Below are positions 14,071 to 21,973 of a DNA stretch of 23,753 nt, one piece after another. The position numbers and the translations under genes were made by a program. Source of the stretch: a virus; IMG/VR virus record IMGVR_UViG_3300023174_008871, positions 1 through 23,753 of that record; one strand, 5' to 3'. The stretch's first letter is position 1. The number at the start of each line of letters is the position of its first letter. A model generated the notes under the pieces. That model searched no databases, was not told the origin of the DNA, and saw only the letters and a list, made by a program, of their open reading frames with translations.

Positions 14071-14922
14071 TTAATTAAAGCTTTTGTAATTTTGTTTAAA
14101 CCATTCGTCATTGAAATACTGTTGCTCTAGCTCAAGCTCGTTCTTGTGAGGTGTACAGTAGTTTACACCCGGTCGTCTTAGTAGCACTGTAAACAAATAG
14201 TTATGCCACATATCTACATCAAACTTAGAAGGCTTCCAATATAGTGAAAAATTATGATCTCTTTCTGCAGAATCTTGATGAGAGTCGTCACCGTGTATAA
14301 TATGAAACGTTGGGGCGGGCCATTTATTGCATAGTGTAGAGTTACCATGACGCATGCATAATGTTGCGTAGTGCACATCCCAACACGGATGACCTAGGAT
14401 ATAAGGAGAAAATTTATCTTTGTTTTGCTGCCACCATTTACTTCGAATACAAAAAGTATCAAAGCCGGCCACTTGAAAGTGTTCGTTATAAATTGAATCC
14501 GAGAGTGTATTTATATTTTTTATTGCAAGTCTTGAAGCAGGGTAACAATCGTAATCGGTAGACAAAATAAATTTTATGTATCTATCGGAAATAATAATAT
14601 CGTCATTAGTAAAAATAAAATAATCATAATTATCTAGTTCAGATAATTTTGTGAAAAGCTCATTCATTATAGGTAAGGTTTTTTTCGAAGGACGTTTAAT
14701 ATAATTTTTACTACTATCCTTCAAAACTCTGAGTGTAGGTATATCTGCATGATATCTTCCTTTTATTTGTTCATCTACAAACTGTACATTATAAAGATCT
14801 ATATTAGGATATTTTTGTCTAATCTTTAGAAAAGATTCTATAGCCAGCTCAGTTCTCTTGTTCTCACCGAACAAATTAACCGCAAAAGCAATCTTTTTAT
14901 CTGACGATGTAGTAGCTGACAT
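14071..14922 (-). CDS. Putative glycosyltransferase, 283 aa
   Basis: The 283-aa protein starts with a strand-helix unit, KIAFAVNLFGENKRTELAIE, and has the acidic motif YFIFTNDDIII (residues 101-111), a GT2/GT-A-type nucleotide and metal site. Later, HPCWDVHYATLCM and WPAPTFHIIHGDDSHQ provide His/Asp residues expected near an active site. I cannot name the family. Its 5' end overlaps the GMP reductase stop by 26 nt, so the two are translated from one message. It has no membrane segment. Confidence 0.62.
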   Translation of the reverse strand: MSATTSSDKKIAFAVNLFGENKRTELAIESFLKIRQKYPNIDLYNVQFVDEQIKGRYHADIPTLRVLKDSSKNYIKRPSKKTLPIMNELFTKLSELDNYDYFIFTNDDIIISDRYIKFILSTDYDCYPASRLAIKNINTLSDSIYNEHFQVAGFDTFCIRSKWWQQNKDKFSPYILGHPCWDVHYATLCMRHGNSTLCNKWPAPTFHIIHGDDSHQDSAERDHNFSLYWKPSKFDVDMWHNYLFTVLLRRPGVNYCTPHKNELELEQQYFNDEWFKQNYKSFN

Positions 14923-15874
14923 TTTTTAATGAGCTTAATGATGCCCCTCCACTATAGCTGACAGCTGAAGATAGATCTTGCTTAATCTCTTCTAATTTGT
15001 CAAGATATGTAATATTGTTTTCTCTTATTTTTCTCAAAGTTCCCTCAATATGTGTTTTATGTTGTTTATTATGTTCAGATGCAGACCCAAAATATAGTTT
15101 ATACTTTACACCGTCCTCATCAGTTACAACTTCAGAAGGACTATCACAGCATTCTGCAAATAGTGAACCGCACATTACCATATCAGCTCCAGCAACTATA
15201 GCTTTTGCAATATCACCATTCGATTTAATCCCGCCATCGGCTATAATAGGCACATCAACATTACAAGCCTCTTTAATAGCCCTAACACAGGTAAACATGG
15301 GTATCGTAAAGCCTGTCTTGTCTTTTGTTGTGCAAGCATTGCCCTGTCCAATACCAACTTTGACTGCATCTGCACCGGCGTTTACTAGATCAGTCACTCC
15401 TTCTGAGGTCGCAACATTACCTGCAATTAAAAATGTACCGGGTAAATTATCCTTAATGTATTTTATCATATCTATAGCTACCAATGAATGCCCGTGCGCG
15501 ATATCCAAGGTTATATATTCCGGGGTAAAAATAGTTTTTAAACTTGATACTAATTCTCTATCCTCTTTCTTCACACCTACACTCATTGAAATGTACGCTA
15601 GGTCTTTTCTATTACCTTCCACAGAAGCCCAATTTACAAGAGCTGTATTAGTATTATCAAATCTGTGCATCACATAAAAATAACCACTATTAGATAGTTT
15701 TTTTGCTAACTCCCAGTCAATAGTACATTTCATATTTGCAGGTATTACTGGAAGCTTAAAACGACGTTTTCCTAGAAGAACACTAGTATCCGCATCACGA
15801 CGCGTTGTTAAAACCCCGCGCTTAGGTGCAAGAGCAACGTCTGAATATCTGTATGCGTGTTTACTATTTTGCAT
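14897..15874 (-). CDS. guaC: GMP reductase (GuaC, YumD-like type)
   Basis: The 325-aa protein is a complete IMPDH/GMPR TIM barrel without CBS domains. LDIAHGHS lies at 123-130. The catalytic loop VGIGQGNACTTKDKTG (173-188) has Cys181 as the nucleophile and the Thr-Thr-Lys/Arg-x-Lys-Thr-Gly sequence that distinguishes GMPR from IMPDH. IADGGIKSNGD (211-221) and MCGSLFA bind phosphate. YFGSASEHNK plus a C-terminal QDLSSAVSYSGG match the Bacillus GuaC form. It reduces GMP to IMP with NADPH, releasing ammonia. Its place inside a glycosyltransferase operon, overlapping genes on both sides, is unusual; it may recycle purines from host RNA or adjust guanine nucleotide pools. Confidence 0.92.
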   Translation of the reverse strand: MQNSKHAYRYSDVALAPKRGVLTTRRDADTSVLLGKRRFKLPVIPANMKCTIDWELAKKLSNSGYFYVMHRFDNTNTALVNWASVEGNRKDLAYISMSVGVKKEDRELVSSLKTIFTPEYITLDIAHGHSLVAIDMIKYIKDNLPGTFLIAGNVATSEGVTDLVNAGADAVKVGIGQGNACTTKDKTGFTIPMFTCVRAIKEACNVDVPIIADGGIKSNGDIAKAIVAGADMVMCGSLFAECCDSPSEVVTDEDGVKYKLYFGSASEHNKQHKTHIEGTLRKIRENNITYLDKLEEIKQDLSSAVSYSGGASLSSLKNVSYYIVR

Positions 15875-16667
15875 ATTTTTTGTAAATAGTTTTCATTATT
15901 TTTTTTACGTCTTCGGAGGATGTATCCGGTACCCTGTTTTCCCAGGCTGGTGCATAACCATGTTTATTAACAAAAAGTTGCGCACCCTTTTTAATATTTT
16001 CCATCCAATCCTGCCGTGGACGAATTGCACTACTAGCTTCCGAGCATTCTATTTCATCTAAATAATCAGTGCTGTTTGCTATATCAGGAAAATTCCAATA
16101 CGGGGTACAATAGCCTGCTTTAGCAATACGATAATCGTGATCAACATGTTCAAATGCATTTGTATAATTTTCATCAATTAACCCTACTTTTTCGAGAACT
16201 TCTTTTGTATAATAACAGAAAGCACCTACGCTATGTGTGTTAATAGCAATTTTTATTCCGGGATATTCAACAACAAATTTAGGTACCGGTCTACCTCCTG
16301 ATATACCGTCTTTATTGGCCGGCCCGTGGTAACCAAAGTTAAAGTGCTGGATACCGGTGATGTTTCTCGCTCTTATATATTCATTAAAGACTTCTTGTTT
16401 TTTTACTATAATATCGTCTTCAATAGTAAAGATGTCTGTACAGCCTTTATTAAGTAAATGTTTAAAAATCTTATTTTTAGATTTACCTACCCCTACATTT
16501 TGTTTATTATGAATATAGGTAAACTCTCTTTCTTTAGTTAATTTTTCCCAATCTTCAAAATTAGACCCGTCGTTAACTACAACAAGCTCAACGTCTTTAG
16601 GTATAGATCTAAAACATTTAAGAAAGAAACTAGGCCTATTACATGTAACAATTCCAGCGCCAATCAC
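15864..16667 (-). CDS. GT2-like glycosyltransferase, first gene of glycan operon
   Basis: The 267-aa protein begins (GTG 16667) IGAGIVTCNRP and contains ELVVVNDGS (residues 27-35) and IEDDIIV (82-88), the nucleotide-binding and DxD-type motifs of family 2 GT-A enzymes. FEHVDHDYRIAKAGY (~177-191) supplies the later acidic/catalytic region. It has no TM segment, so it acts in the cytosol. As the first gene of the 15-gene minus-strand block, it lies 60 nt from the divergent tail-adhesin gene. Its stop overlaps the GMP reductase start by 11 nt. Confidence 0.85.
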   Translation of the reverse strand: MIGAGIVTCNRPSFFLKCFRSIPKDVELVVVNDGSNFEDWEKLTKEREFTYIHNKQNVGVGKSKNKIFKHLLNKGCTDIFTIEDDIIVKKQEVFNEYIRARNITGIQHFNFGYHGPANKDGISGGRPVPKFVVEYPGIKIAINTHSVGAFCYYTKEVLEKVGLIDENYTNAFEHVDHDYRIAKAGYCTPYWNFPDIANSTDYLDEIECSEASSAIRPRQDWMENIKKGAQLFVNKHGYAPAWENRVPDTSSEDVKKIMKTIYKKYAK

Positions 16668-16713
16668 TTAATTATTATAGTAATAATATACGTATTGCAA
16701 CTGGTGGGTCAGT

Positions 16714-16721
16714 AATAAATA
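16714..16721 (+). promoter_or_regulatory. Late-promoter-like box before the tail adhesin gene
   Basis: AATAAATA, one base different from TATAAATA, ends 6 nt before the ATG at 16728. If it acts as a late promoter, transcription would start at about 16727, one base before the start codon, leaving no leader. Confidence is limited because AT-rich DNA often contains such a string. Confidence 0.35.
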
Positions 16722-16727
16722 ACAAAT

Positions 16728-17576
16728 ATGGCGCTAGAAAACACTGTTAATATTAAGGATTTAACCAAAATTGACGAAATTAATCCAGGTGATTTACTAG
16801 TAGTAGAAACAACTAACGGTACAACTGCTTTAGATTTTCAAAATTTTGTGGTGGGACCCGACAATGTTAGCTGGTATACAGCTTTTGAAACTGTTAGTAC
16901 AAATTTATTTGGACTAAGCGCTAGAGTATCTACACTTAGTGCTGATATGGTTAGTAAACCTTCAGGCTTCACAACAGTAGTCTCATATAGCAACGGAAGT
17001 GGACCGGGCTTAATACCTGGTAATGTAAGAAATGTTAGAGTCACAGTAGTCGGTGGAGGCGGTGGTGGTGGTAGTGCAACATCAACCGCAGGCTCTGCTG
17101 GCGGTGGCGGCGGTTCAGGAAGCGTTGTTGTAAAGTACTTTACAAATATTTCAAGTTATAGCTTTACCTACGCTGTAGGTGCCGGTGGTGCAGCAGGTGC
17201 CGCGGGGTCAAATTCATCTTTTGTATTGGGCGGAACTACCGTACAAGCAATTGGCGGTTCAGCAGGCTCTGCGGGTAGTGCTAGCGCTAGTACAATAGTT
17301 GCTGGAGGGGCCGGCGGCACAGCTGGTACCGGTGGTGATTATACACTTGTAGGTTCCGCTGGTAGTAATGGTATTGGCGGGGCAGCGGTCGCCTCATCTA
17401 CAGGTGGTAATGGTGCCCCTGGTTATTTGGGCCTAGGCGCTGGCCGTGGCGGTGTTGGTAGTGGTGGTGCAGGTACAGCTGGTGCAAACGGAACGGGAGC
17501 CGGTGGCGGTGGTGGAAACGGTGCGTCTGGTGCAGGTGGTTCAGGTGGAAACGGATTTATACTTATCGAATATTAA
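16728..17576 (+). CDS. Glycine-rich tail fibre tip or adhesin protein
   Basis: The N-terminal ~100 residues form a likely virion-attachment region (LTKIDEINPGDLLVVETTNG, then a helical FGLSARVSTLSADM). From residue ~110 the protein is glycine-rich to the end, with runs such as VVGGGGGGGS, GGGGGSGSV and GAGGGGGNG. It closes with GGNGFILIEY, the typical end of phage glycine-rich receptor-binding domains. T4-like gp38 adhesins also use polyglycine-helix sandwiches, but this is not evidence of direct homology. It is divergent from the glycan operon and convergent with the small gene at 17573-17815 (stops overlap). A role in host recognition is likely. Confidence 0.8.
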   Translation: MALENTVNIKDLTKIDEINPGDLLVVETTNGTTALDFQNFVVGPDNVSWYTAFETVSTNLFGLSARVSTLSADMVSKPSGFTTVVSYSNGSGPGLIPGNVRNVRVTVVGGGGGGGSATSTAGSAGGGGGSGSVVVKYFTNISSYSFTYAVGAGGAAGAAGSNSSFVLGGTTVQAIGGSAGSAGSASASTIVAGGAGGTAGTGGDYTLVGSAGSNGIGGAAVASSTGGNGAPGYLGLGAGRGGVGSGGAGTAGANGTGAGGGGGNGASGAGGSGGNGFILIEY

Positions 17577-17815
17577 TACTGAAACGTATTAGTGTCCTCA
17601 GGCTGTTCTTCTTTGTGGAAAGGTAATGCTTTATTAATCTTATGAAGAATATGCTTATCTTTCAACCCTAGCCCCTTTAATCTAGCGTATTCTTTTCTAA
17701 AAGCATTTTTAAACTCTAAGGATAGATTAAAATTACGCGGGTAAAAAAGTCTTGAAACAGTGCGAATCGGTCTATAGCTTTCTATTATTTTCTTAGCTTT
17801 ATTATCGAAATTCAC
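17573..17815 (-). CDS. Hypothetical phage protein, 80 aa
   Basis: I do not recognise this gene. It starts at GTG 17815, just after the kinase stop, and is probably co-transcribed with the kinase. The product is basic in its first part (KKIIESYRPIRTVSRLFY, FRKEYARLKGLGLKDKH) and acidic at the end (KEEQPEDTNTF). It looks mostly helical, with no membrane segment or signal peptide. Its stop overlaps the tail adhesin stop on the other strand. Confidence 0.6.
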   Translation of the reverse strand: MNFDNKAKKIIESYRPIRTVSRLFYPRNFNLSLEFKNAFRKEYARLKGLGLKDKHILHKINKALPFHKEEQPEDTNTFQY

Positions 17816-17825
17816 CTATTATTTA

Positions 17826-18521
17826 TTACAAAATACCTTTTTCTTTATTTAAAAACTCTTTTTGGTCACGCAGCAAACGTTCCATTTTATTAATCTCATC
17901 CATATTAACAAGGCTTTGCTCTTCACCGTACATATCTCCTTCTGGAGTAACATACATTGATATCTGTTCCAATCGTTCTTCTGTACTACCTGTTAATTCA
18001 ATTAATGCTGGGCTATCGTTAGGTGGAAGGAAGGGAGATACACCGGTTGTTTGTATTTGCTTACTAATCGCTTTAAACAAGTTGTCTGTCTCTATAATAT
18101 ATTGAGAATCAGTCTCTCTTACTTTATTGTTTTCTATCGGGCCCATTAAATCTCTTGTTGTTAGAAAGATTATATCTAACGATTTCATACCTTCTTGTAC
18201 TAGACCTATTGACTTGTTGATATAGTCTTCTGTAAATCCTTTCTTTCTCTTGTCAAAAGCCCACATAGAATAAACAATATTGTCGAGAGGACACCTATCA
18301 TATACTACTTTATCATGTGGCGTATATGGTTTTTGTTGAGCAACCATAAACTCTAAAATTGATCGCTGTATTTTTTTGTCAGTATTTTTGCTATGTTTAT
18401 TCTCTGGTATTAGCTGTCTATAGCTTGTTACTGGTGTCTTGTATTTCGGCCACCTCTGTAAAAAAGCATTTAATGTTGTGGTCTTGCCTGTACAAGCGGC
18501 ACCGCTAAAAGCAATTCGCAT
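17826..18521 (-). CDS. P-loop NTPase/kinase (AAA_28, NadR-like)
   Basis: The 231-aa protein opens with a Walker A motif, FSGAACTGKTT (residues 5-15), and has YDRCPLDNIVY (~74-84), the acidic/Arg pattern that in deoxynucleoside and NadR-type kinases contacts the substrate. A LDIIFLTTRDL strand (~113-123) follows, near the expected Walker B position. The C-terminal third is charged and helical. It may phosphorylate a nucleoside or nucleotide precursor. Homologues occur in marine T4-like phages as 'AAA family ATPase'; the substrate is not known. It lies 30 nt downstream of the 641-aa gene's stop, with no SD close to the ATG. Confidence 0.78.
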   Translation of the reverse strand: MRIAFSGAACTGKTTTLNAFLQRWPKYKTPVTSYRQLIPENKHSKNTDKKIQRSILEFMVAQQKPYTPHDKVVYDRCPLDNIVYSMWAFDKRKKGFTEDYINKSIGLVQEGMKSLDIIFLTTRDLMGPIENNKVRETDSQYIIETDNLFKAISKQIQTTGVSPFLPPNDSPALIELTGSTEERLEQISMYVTPEGDMYGEEQSLVNMDEINKMERLLRDQKEFLNKEKGIL

Positions 18522-18551
18522 ATCTATATAATATTAGCTTATCTGACTTTA

Positions 18552-20477
18552 TCAAGGGCCAAAGATTGACTTGAATATATCGTCAAATGTCATCGGAGGG
18601 TTATTAAACTTATCTGGTTTTGTATATTCTGAGGCGCTCATACCTTCTCTTCCAAGCGGATTTTTTTCTGTGGCTCCTTGAGGTATATTCTGCGTTACAA
18701 TTCGTCCCGTCCTAAGACTTTGCTCTTTATCTTTTGCTCCAATTTCTGGTGCACCTTCAAGCTCATTAAATTTAGATTCTTTATCATACGGGACAACTGA
18801 TGTAGCATTTACCTCTTCAGGCGAAGAGCCGTCAGGGTTCATTATTTGCTGACCTGGACGAATTACGTTTTTAATTTCTTCCCATTTTTTGGTTTGACTA
18901 TTATAACGTGCAGGTGTTGCAAAAGAACCTAGTGCTGCAGCCTGTGCCGGTGTTAATACTTTACCACCATATGTGTATACTGTAGGTTCGGGTGCTTGTA
19001 ACGGTACTAAACCAATATCTTTTAATGATTGTTTTGTGGTTTTAATTTTCTTACCATCTGAGGTTGTAAAATCTACAACCTCCTCAGGACTTGCACCCGC
19101 TGTACCTAATGCTGTGGAGCCGCCTGCTTCCGGTTTAAAAAGTTGATCCGCTTTTTGTTTTAACGGGTTCAAAATATTGGCAGCTAACCTTGCTGCAGCT
19201 TGCTTATACATCCATGCTTTTGCTGCAGCCCCTGTCGCTAAACGAGCAGCAACCTTAGTACCAGTACTAAATTTTTTCCCTGCATCCGCTACATCTCCTG
19301 CGGCCTCAGCACCTTTTTCTGCTGTTTTTGTAGCCACAGCCGCTTCCTTTTCAGCCGTTTTTGCAATTGTGGTTACCTCTTTTTCCCCAGTTTTGGCGCC
19401 TATTTCACCTAAATCTTCTAACCCCTTAAGCGCTTTTGTTGCTGTAGTTGGTGTAGGTGCTTCTGGAAACTTAATACTAGGGTGAGCCGCCTTAATTGCG
19501 TCAATAACTTTTTCTTTAGTAGTTCCATTTTTTATTGCTATAGAATCTAATGACTGACCAATTAATTTATCATCAGATTTTGCAACTATATATTTTAAGG
19601 TATTTTCAATACCATAATCAGCGTTTCCCTCTTGACTTCTATAGAGCTTTTGATCATCAACTAATTTTTTAAATATAGGGTCGTTATCTATTTCTTTAGC
19701 AAGCTTTGTTGTTTCATCAGCAGCTTTTTTTGCAAACCCTCCATCTATTTTTGCTTTATCCTCAGCCGATAATGCTTTATAGTCCTTATAGTCCATACCT
19801 TTAGGGCTAGGTGTACCGGCTTTTAACTCTACACCTGTACTTTTACCGATTGACTTCTCTAATGCAGCTAATTCATCTGATGTTGCTCCTAGTTCTTTTG
19901 TTACTTTTGTCGCGGCTTCTACTGCAGCAGGTGATCTAGAGACCAACTTACTAATCTCTTCAGCAGCTTTAATAACTTTATCGGGATGTTTTTCTGCGCT
20001 TTTTATCAAAAATTTTATACCACCCCTTGCTGCAGCAACACCGACTTCGGAACCAGCACTAGCTACAGCGCCTGGAATAGCACCTATACCAGCACCACCA
20101 ACAGCGCCTGCAGCTGTTGCACCGACTGATACAAACAACGGTATGTTAGGTATACAATTAACGAGGTTTAACAAATATAACGCAAAATTTAATGTAGAGG
20201 GGTTGCTTCGATAATGTAATAATGCTTCTGCAGTATCATCCCACGAAGATATCCCTGTAGGGTCAAGCAATTCCCATGCTGTAGCCGCAACCTTACCCGG
20301 GATAGATTCAGCATCACCCATAACACCCTTGACAAAAGAACCAGCATTTTTTTTAAACTCAACAGTTTTTTTGGCCCCGGTCTCCAACGCATTACCAACA
20401 GCATGCTTTAAATCATCGTACATACCTTCAGCGACTAGAGCATCGGTAAGTTGAATAAATTGTTTAAAAGTTTTCAT
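18552..20477 (-). CDS. Large putative head-internal/ejected protein with membrane segments
   Basis: The 641-aa protein starts MKTFKQFIQLTDALVAEG, resembling the T4 capsid-targeting peptide (MKTYQEFIAE) that sends internal proteins into the prohead and is removed by the gp21-type protease; here a cut after Glu17 (VAE/G) is plausible. A hydrophobic, Ala/Gly-rich stretch at ~97-150 (LYLLNLVNCIPNIPLFVS, then AGAVGGAGIGAIPGAVA) could insert into membranes. The middle is helical and Lys/Ala-rich with tandem 'KTAEKE/KTAEKG' repeats (~375-390). A possible LysM-like segment (SLDSIAIKNGTTKEKV) lies at ~305-320, and the C-terminus is Pro-rich. The stop of the M15 gene abuts its ATG, so the two are coupled. 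The ejection role is inference. Confidence 0.7.
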   Translation of the reverse strand: MKTFKQFIQLTDALVAEGMYDDLKHAVGNALETGAKKTVEFKKNAGSFVKGVMGDAESIPGKVAATAWELLDPTGISSWDDTAEALLHYRSNPSTLNFALYLLNLVNCIPNIPLFVSVGATAAGAVGGAGIGAIPGAVASAGSEVGVAAARGGIKFLIKSAEKHPDKVIKAAEEISKLVSRSPAAVEAATKVTKELGATSDELAALEKSIGKSTGVELKAGTPSPKGMDYKDYKALSAEDKAKIDGGFAKKAADETTKLAKEIDNDPIFKKLVDDQKLYRSQEGNADYGIENTLKYIVAKSDDKLIGQSLDSIAIKNGTTKEKVIDAIKAAHPSIKFPEAPTPTTATKALKGLEDLGEIGAKTGEKEVTTIAKTAEKEAAVATKTAEKGAEAAGDVADAGKKFSTGTKVAARLATGAAAKAWMYKQAAARLAANILNPLKQKADQLFKPEAGGSTALGTAGASPEEVVDFTTSDGKKIKTTKQSLKDIGLVPLQAPEPTVYTYGGKVLTPAQAAALGSFATPARYNSQTKKWEEIKNVIRPGQQIMNPDGSSPEEVNATSVVPYDKESKFNELEGAPEIGAKDKEQSLRTGRIVTQNIPQGATEKNPLGREGMSASEYTKPDKFNNPPMTFDDIFKSIFGP

Positions 20478-21119
20478 TTAACCTCTATATTCAAAATGAT
20501 ATGGATCACCAGCTATAGCAGCAAAGTGCCAGCCAAATTTTGGTCCATTCTTTTGAAACCAATTATATGCAGCTGTTCCCGGTTGTATATCTACAGCATT
20601 TCCAAGGCCGTGTTTTGATTTTCCTGATTTACCAACTACTTTATGCCCCTCACGTGAAAGCCCGCCTTGGTGCTCTAAATTTCTATAAGCACTGTTTATT
20701 GGTATTTGCTCACCAAACGTTCTTTGGGCCATTAAAAATGCATCCGCGGCTTTCGGGCTTAAATAAGCGGTATTACCATACCATTGTCTAGCCCCTGAAG
20801 GACCTGCATCGTACTTACCGACAGGCTTTAATTCCTGTTGTGTTAATTGCCCGTTTTTATTTGCAGCTGCAGTTTGCTGCGGTTGGGTTGGTGCAGTTAT
20901 TTGTGTTGGCACACTTGTTGTTGCAACGTTTTGCTGTGTTACAGCGGGAGCAACCCGTTGTGGTGCAGCTTGCTGTGTTGGTACAGCGCGCATCGGAGCA
21001 TTGGTTTGCAAAGGATATGTTTGTTGTTGTGTAGCTTGTTTTTGAGGCAATCTAGGTTGTCTTGCAGTTGCACCAGAAACATCAAACCGCGCCTCAGCTA
21101 TAAACTCCTTAAAAGTCAT
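20478..21119 (-). CDS. Capsid-targeted M15-type (VanY-like) peptidase
   Basis: The start is ATG 21119, giving MTFKEFIAEARFD; the longer form from TTG 21125 is unlikely. This N-terminus closely matches the T4 internal-protein targeting peptide, with a consensus prohead-protease site (I-A-E/A). A Gln/Ala/Pro-rich linker (~20-90) follows. The C-terminal half is an M15 peptidase: INSAYRNLEHQGG, SKHGLGNAVDI (zinc ligands His170 and Asp177) and DPYHFEY (third ligand His208). M15 enzymes cut peptide bonds in peptidoglycan stem peptides. Together these suggest a virion-packaged peptidase ejected to open the wall during entry. It heads a two-gene unit with the 641-aa protein. Confidence 0.85.
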   Translation of the reverse strand: MTFKEFIAEARFDVSGATARQPRLPQKQATQQQTYPLQTNAPMRAVPTQQAAPQRVAPAVTQQNVATTSVPTQITAPTQPQQTAAANKNGQLTQQELKPVGKYDAGPSGARQWYGNTAYLSPKAADAFLMAQRTFGEQIPINSAYRNLEHQGGLSREGHKVVGKSGKSKHGLGNAVDIQPGTAAYNWFQKNGPKFGWHFAAIAGDPYHFEYRG

Positions 21120-21126
21120 TATCAAT

Positions 21127-21134
21127 TATTTATA
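21127..21134 (-). promoter_or_regulatory. T4-type late promoter box before the M15 peptidase gene
   Basis: The minus strand reads TATAAATA, ending 7 nt before the ATG at 21119. A start about 6 nt after the box (near 21121) would leave a two-base leader, and no Shine-Dalgarno is present. A structural, head-associated gene would be expected to be late, in agreement with this box. Confidence 0.55.
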
Positions 21135-21190
21135 GATAAATAACGTACAAAACCTTATATTAATAAAGGCTTGATAAGCAAGTTTTTAAG

Positions 21191-21937
21191 TTATACTTTT
21201 AAAGCTTTGTCCCAAATAACCAGCTGTAACCTTGGACTAAACTTAAGGTCATGAGCCTTACAGAGTTCTGCAATCATTGCTGCTTTTTCTGTATGCTCTG
21301 CTCTACTACCACAACATGGCATTAGCCATACTCTATGCTTTGGAACTAGTACGTCTGGATGTTCAATGTACTTTTGATATACTTCGTCTAGATCTTTTGT
21401 ATCATTAATTACAAATTTAAAACCGGAACCCGCACTTACGTGCCATCTCAGCACGACAGGTTTATATCGTTTTTCTTCAGGATCACCATTATTAGATAAC
21501 TTAGGTGATGTGGTATATGTAACTTGATATACTGACCACTCGTCTAATGGTTGTATGGTTGCATTTGTTTCAAAGTCTATCTTGGGTATAAAGCCATTTC
21601 TTTTAGCGAATTCTCTAACTAATTCTAATAATGCTTTTTGCTGAATAAGAGGTTCACCACCAGTAATCTTCCATATTGCCCCGTTACGCAAATGCTTTAT
21701 ATATCCCTCCTTTTGAAGAAGGTCTAGTATTTCATTAATTGTAAAACGGTTTTTTACAGACCAACTAACAAAACTGTCACAACCATGTGGTGAATCAGCT
21801 GAAGCAAATCCTTTACACGTTAGGTTACACATTGAAACGCGCATGAATACTGAAGGTGTACCAGCATATTCACCCTCACCTTCTATAGTATAAAAAATCT
21901 TATCATCGCTTAAGAAAATAATAGGCTGTTCACTCAT
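21191..21937 (-). CDS. queE: 7-carboxy-7-deazaguanine synthase (QueE), radical SAM
   Basis: The 248-aa protein has TIEGEGEYAGTPSVFMRV at the N-terminus, then a modified cluster motif in which Cys37 and Cys41 (CNLTC) are followed by Cys53 in SPHGCDS. This gives CX3CX11C instead of the usual CX3CX2C; an extended loop is known in some QueE subfamilies. WKITGGEPLIQ (89-99) is the SAM-binding GGE motif. QueE converts 6-carboxytetrahydropterin to 7-carboxy-7-deazaguanine with SAM and a 4Fe-4S cluster, an early step towards preQ0, queuosine or deazaguanine DNA modification. It is divergent from phoH; queD lies nearby. Confidence 0.93.
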   Translation of the reverse strand: MSEQPIIFLSDDKIFYTIEGEGEYAGTPSVFMRVSMCNLTCKGFASADSPHGCDSFVSWSVKNRFTINEILDLLQKEGYIKHLRNGAIWKITGGEPLIQQKALLELVREFAKRNGFIPKIDFETNATIQPLDEWSVYQVTYTTSPKLSNNGDPEEKRYKPVVLRWHVSAGSGFKFVINDTKDLDEVYQKYIEHPDVLVPKHRVWLMPCCGSRAEHTEKAAMIAELCKAHDLKFSPRLQLVIWDKALKV

Positions 21938-21973
21938 TATTAATATAATATATACTTTATTCAGTTATTCAAG

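Noticed and set aside
14508-14515. TATAAATA on the minus strand inside the 283-aa glycosyltransferase
   Set aside because: In the middle of a coding region, with no start codon at suitable spacing; chance occurrence is expected in AT-rich DNA.
14997-15677. Long plus-strand open frame of 226 codons
   Set aside because: It lies wholly antisense to the clear GMP reductase gene, has no RBS or recognisable motif, and reads as hydrophobic Ser/Ile/Leu-rich filler typical of a shadow frame.
19177-19485. Plus-strand Ala/Val/Phe-rich frame of 102 codons
   Set aside because: Mirror of the Ala/Lys-rich part of the 641-aa protein on the other strand; no independent evidence.
20847-21143. Plus-strand Cys/Leu-rich frame of 98 codons
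   Set aside because: Mirror of the Gln/Ala-rich linker of the M15 peptidase; no independent evidence.
21170-21187. Short plus-strand hairpin (CTTG-ATAAG-CAAG) followed by five T
   Set aside because: A 4-bp stem is too weak for a terminator, and no plus-strand gene precedes it.
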